Both the position numbers and the translations under genes were made by a program. The notes beneath the pieces were generated by a model. That model ran no database searches, was not told the origin of the DNA, and saw only the letters and a program-made list of their open reading frames with translations. Source: Galbitalea sp036266835 (GTDB lineage: Bacteria > Actinomycetota > Actinomycetes > Actinomycetales > Microbacteriaceae). From it: 64,000 bases of DNA. The DNA is taken from assembly GCA_036266835.1 (NCBI GenBank), contig DATAXD010000040.1:1-64000 (forward strand), in the 5' to 3' direction. Each line of letters starts with the position of its first letter. The first letter of the stretch is position 1. Below are positions 61,894 through 64,000 of the stretch, in pieces.

Positions 61894-64000
61894 CTAGGCG
61901 CGGATGAGTGGAAGCTGGACATAGCTCTCGTGCGCCGGCCCCGTGTAGACGGCATTCGTCGCACCAACGTGGTAACTCTCGTTATAGGAACGCATAGGCA
62001 GGCCGGCTGGCGAAATCGGCTGGATGTCGATCCGCAGGCGACATCCTTTCCGAATCAGCGCTGAGCTCGGATTAAGCCCCAACTCCAGGTTCACTACGTC
62101 GCCGGGTTTCAGCGGCGCGTAGTCGACCTTGGTGTGAGATTGCACCGGCCAGTAGTCGGTCGTACGGGCCTCGTCGAGCTTGCGATGTGAAACCTTCAGC
62201 GAACCGAAGCCCACCGGATGTGGATTGTTCGGATCCATTGGCAGCACCGCGGCCTCATAGCGAATCTCGCGATCGTCCTCGTCGATGACGCGCAACGAAA
62301 CATGGATGTCCATGTCTGTGCTGGTCGAGGATACCCAGAGCCCGGTCTTCATGTAGCCGATCATGGTCATGTCTTCGGTCATGGGATCGCTGATGAACGA
62401 GATCCCGGTGGACCAGCGCGGTGTTCCCCCAACCCGCATCGTGGGCGCCGGGATCGGGATGCCGAGTTCGAGGTGAGCGTCATAGCTCGCGCTGTGTTCC
62501 TCGGTCGGTGGCGTCGCTGACAGACGGAACACTTCGCGTTCGTGCTCGCCGCCCGTCCAGCCGGACGGCGTCGCATCGAGGTAGTAGCGCACGTAGTCGG
62601 TGCGCGGGATCGGCCACTCCGGCTCGAGCATCGTGTAGAACGACGCATTGCCGGTGCGTACCTGGATGCGCACGGCCGGCTCATCCATGATCCCGTTCTC
62701 AATGCCCTTCAACCAGTAGTCGAAGAAACGCAGGTGATCGGCGACTGTGGGCGCGGCATAGGAGTTCGCGAACCACGCGTCGATGAAGTCGAACCTGCGG
62801 GCTTTCGCATTGACGGAATGGATGTAGGTTTCGGTGCTGCCGAGCTGATGCAACACCGCGCCGCTTTGCGAGCCGACGATCCACACCGGGGCAGTGATCT
62901 TCTCGAGCTCCGGGGTCATGAACGTCGTCGCGTGCGAGCCGTAGATGGCCGGGTCATTGAACTCGTGCGCCTTCACGTTGGACATCCAGTCGACCTCGCG
63001 GCGCTCGCCGCAGGAGTTACCGTGCGTCAGGATGTTGTGCCACCAGGTCCAGAATCCCTCCGAGAAGAGTCCGCCACCGTACAGGTACTCGTTGTACGAA
63101 TCGGCATCGGTGCCCTGCGCGATCATCGCCTTGAGGTGTGGCGGCTGAAGACTGGCGACGTTGTGCTGAGACATGGCGTAATAGGACATTCCCCACAGAC
63201 CGACATTGCCGTTTGCCCACGGCTGTTGGGCTGCCCACTCGATTGCGTCGTAGAAGTCCTCGGCTTCCTGCCGACCGAGTGGTGCCTGCACGCCAGGGCT
63301 CTTGCCGACGCCGCGCGCATCCACCCGAATGGTCACGTAGCCGTTCGGTACCCAGTCGGACGGGTTGACGGTCTCGTGATTCTCGTACTGCAGGCCGTCC
63401 GGGTTGCCCGAGAAGAAGCGATCTTCTGAGGCCTCCTTGCGCAGCGCATCATCCTCGTCGCAGATCGCACCGTGGTCGAACGCCTTGCCGTAGTCGCCGA
63501 AATTCATGATCACCGGATGACGATCCTCATCCGCGGGTCGGAACACATCGGCGTACACGAAGGATCCGTCGCGCAGCGGGATCTTCACATCGGTTGACTT
63601 CAGGATGCCGCGGACATTCCGGCGCAGCTCGTTTCGCGCCGCCGCGGGATCCCGCAGCGTCCGGGGAGTGTTTGACGTGAACACTCCGGGCGCGGCGTTG
63701 AGCGCCTCAAGCAGACCGACCACCCGAGGGTCGGCAGCAAATCCCAGTTCCGGCGGCTCCTTGCTGAACAATTGATCGAAGTCGATTGAGCCGCCCCCAA
63801 AGACGTCGTGGGTGGCGGGCGCGATCGTCACGCCGTTTTCGATGTCTCCGTCGGAATCGACCGCCTGAACGAGCCGAGCCAGATTTGTGGCTCCTGCATC
63901 GTGGAGCCTGTCGATGTTCCCGGCGACGCGGGGGACCAGTTGCGCGAGGTTCATCCGCGAAGCCCCGGGTGCTGCCCCGAGTGTCACTCGACCGATAAGG
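61894..64000 (-). CDS. CocE/NonD-family hydrolase with N-terminal extension (copy 3, 5' end outside window)
   Basis: At least 700 codons; the frame stays open to the window edge (LIGRVTLGAAPGASRMNLAQ matches the extension of copy 1), so the start lies beyond 64000. Extension motif NLARLVQAVDSDGDIENGVT, then the hydrolase part with MNFGDYGKAFDHG and the nucleophile in LWGMSYYAMSQ, and a C-terminal jelly-roll (ISFISDPMTEDMTMIGYMKT). Closely parallels copy 1 in order and length. Confidence 0.88.
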   Translation of the reverse strand, partial: LIGRVTLGAAPGASRMNLAQLVPRVAGNIDRLHDAGATNLARLVQAVDSDGDIENGVTIAPATHDVFGGGSIDFDQLFSKEPPELGFAADPRVVGLLEALNAAPGVFTSNTPRTLRDPAAARNELRRNVRGILKSTDVKIPLRDGSFVYADVFRPADEDRHPVIMNFGDYGKAFDHGAICDEDDALRKEASEDRFFSGNPDGLQYENHETVNPSDWVPNGYVTIRVDARGVGKSPGVQAPLGRQEAEDFYDAIEWAAQQPWANGNVGLWGMSYYAMSQHNVASLQPPHLKAMIAQGTDADSYNEYLYGGGLFSEGFWTWWHNILTHGNSCGERREVDWMSNVKAHEFNDPAIYGSHATTFMTPELEKITAPVWIVGSQSGAVLHQLGSTETYIHSVNAKARRFDFIDAWFANSYAAPTVADHLRFFDYWLKGIENGIMDEPAVRIQVRTGNASFYTMLEPEWPIPRTDYVRYYLDATPSGWTGGEHEREVFRLSATPPTEEHSASYDAHLELGIPIPAPTMRVGGTPRWSTGISFISDPMTEDMTMIGYMKTGLWVSSTSTDMDIHVSLRVIDEDDREIRYEAAVLPMDPNNPHPVGFGSLKVSHRKLDEARTTDYWPVQSHTKVDYAPLKPGDVVNLELGLNPSSALIRKGCRLRIDIQPISPAGLPMRSYNESYHVGATNAVYTGPAHESYVQLPLIRA

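Overview
The window reads as chromosome of a high-GC actinobacterium, most likely Microbacteriaceae. Evidence: Actinobacteria-type gene order (tilS-hpt-ftsH-folE-folP-folB-folK-DUF3180-PH proteins-DUF2520-panC-lysS), frequent GTG starts, ATGA/GTGA stop-start overlaps, and dispersed GGTCTCGATACGC and CCTGAGCTTGTCGAAGG repeats that I associate with this family. The assignment is inferred; there is no rRNA in the window.

Layout. (1) 1-4080: end of an integrated plasmid-like element abutting the 3' end of tRNA-Ser(CGA). It carries a tyrosine integrase, XRE regulator, AlpA-like excisionase, a small winged-helix candidate replication protein, ParA and a ParB-like partner, with a repeat-rich candidate centromere between rep and parA. 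(2) 4242-15273: radA, two tandem paralogous lipoproteins, a DUF4232-like membrane-anchored protein, ArgA-type acetyltransferase, clpC with a ClgR-like palindrome, two coupled cell-surface proteins of unknown function, and a pirin. (3) 15270-28173: a long minus-strand housekeeping run from tilS through folate and pantothenate genes to lysS and three tiny membrane proteins. (4) 28251-31016: ppa, an NlpC/P60 hydrolase, tRNA-Glu/Asp/Phe with a clear terminator, then a scar with insertion-sequence-like repeats and a gene remnant. (5) 31111-38850: a four-gene MacB/FtsX-type ABC exporter operon, one ATPase carrying a C-terminal AbrB-like domain. (6) 38851-43601: an AT-rich gap, a small membrane protein, an MFS transporter, an EthD protein, a peroxiredoxin, and a divergent epimerase/ArsR pair with an exceptionally clear operator.

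(7) 43623-64000: an accessory catabolic island and the most interesting part of the window. It holds three CocE/NonD hydrolases, two HsaA-like flavin monooxygenases, three NTF2/SnoaL-like proteins, a quinone-oxidoreductase-like enzyme, a DUF3500 protein, a flavin reductase fused to an IclR-like sensor domain, a CaiB/BaiF CoA-transferase, a crotonase lacking both hydratase glutamates, an MhpA-like hydroxylase, a cupin without metal ligands, a fumarylacetoacetase-fold hydrolase, and GntR and TetR regulators. The set [CocE with N-terminal extension + HsaA-like + NTF2-like] occurs twice, at both ends. The gene content suggests ester hydrolysis, flavin-dependent hydroxylation, CoA activation and C-C cleavage of an aromatic or polycyclic ester. 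The substrate cannot be read from the sequence, and no ring-cleavage dioxygenase lies inside the window. The last hydrolase runs off the right edge.
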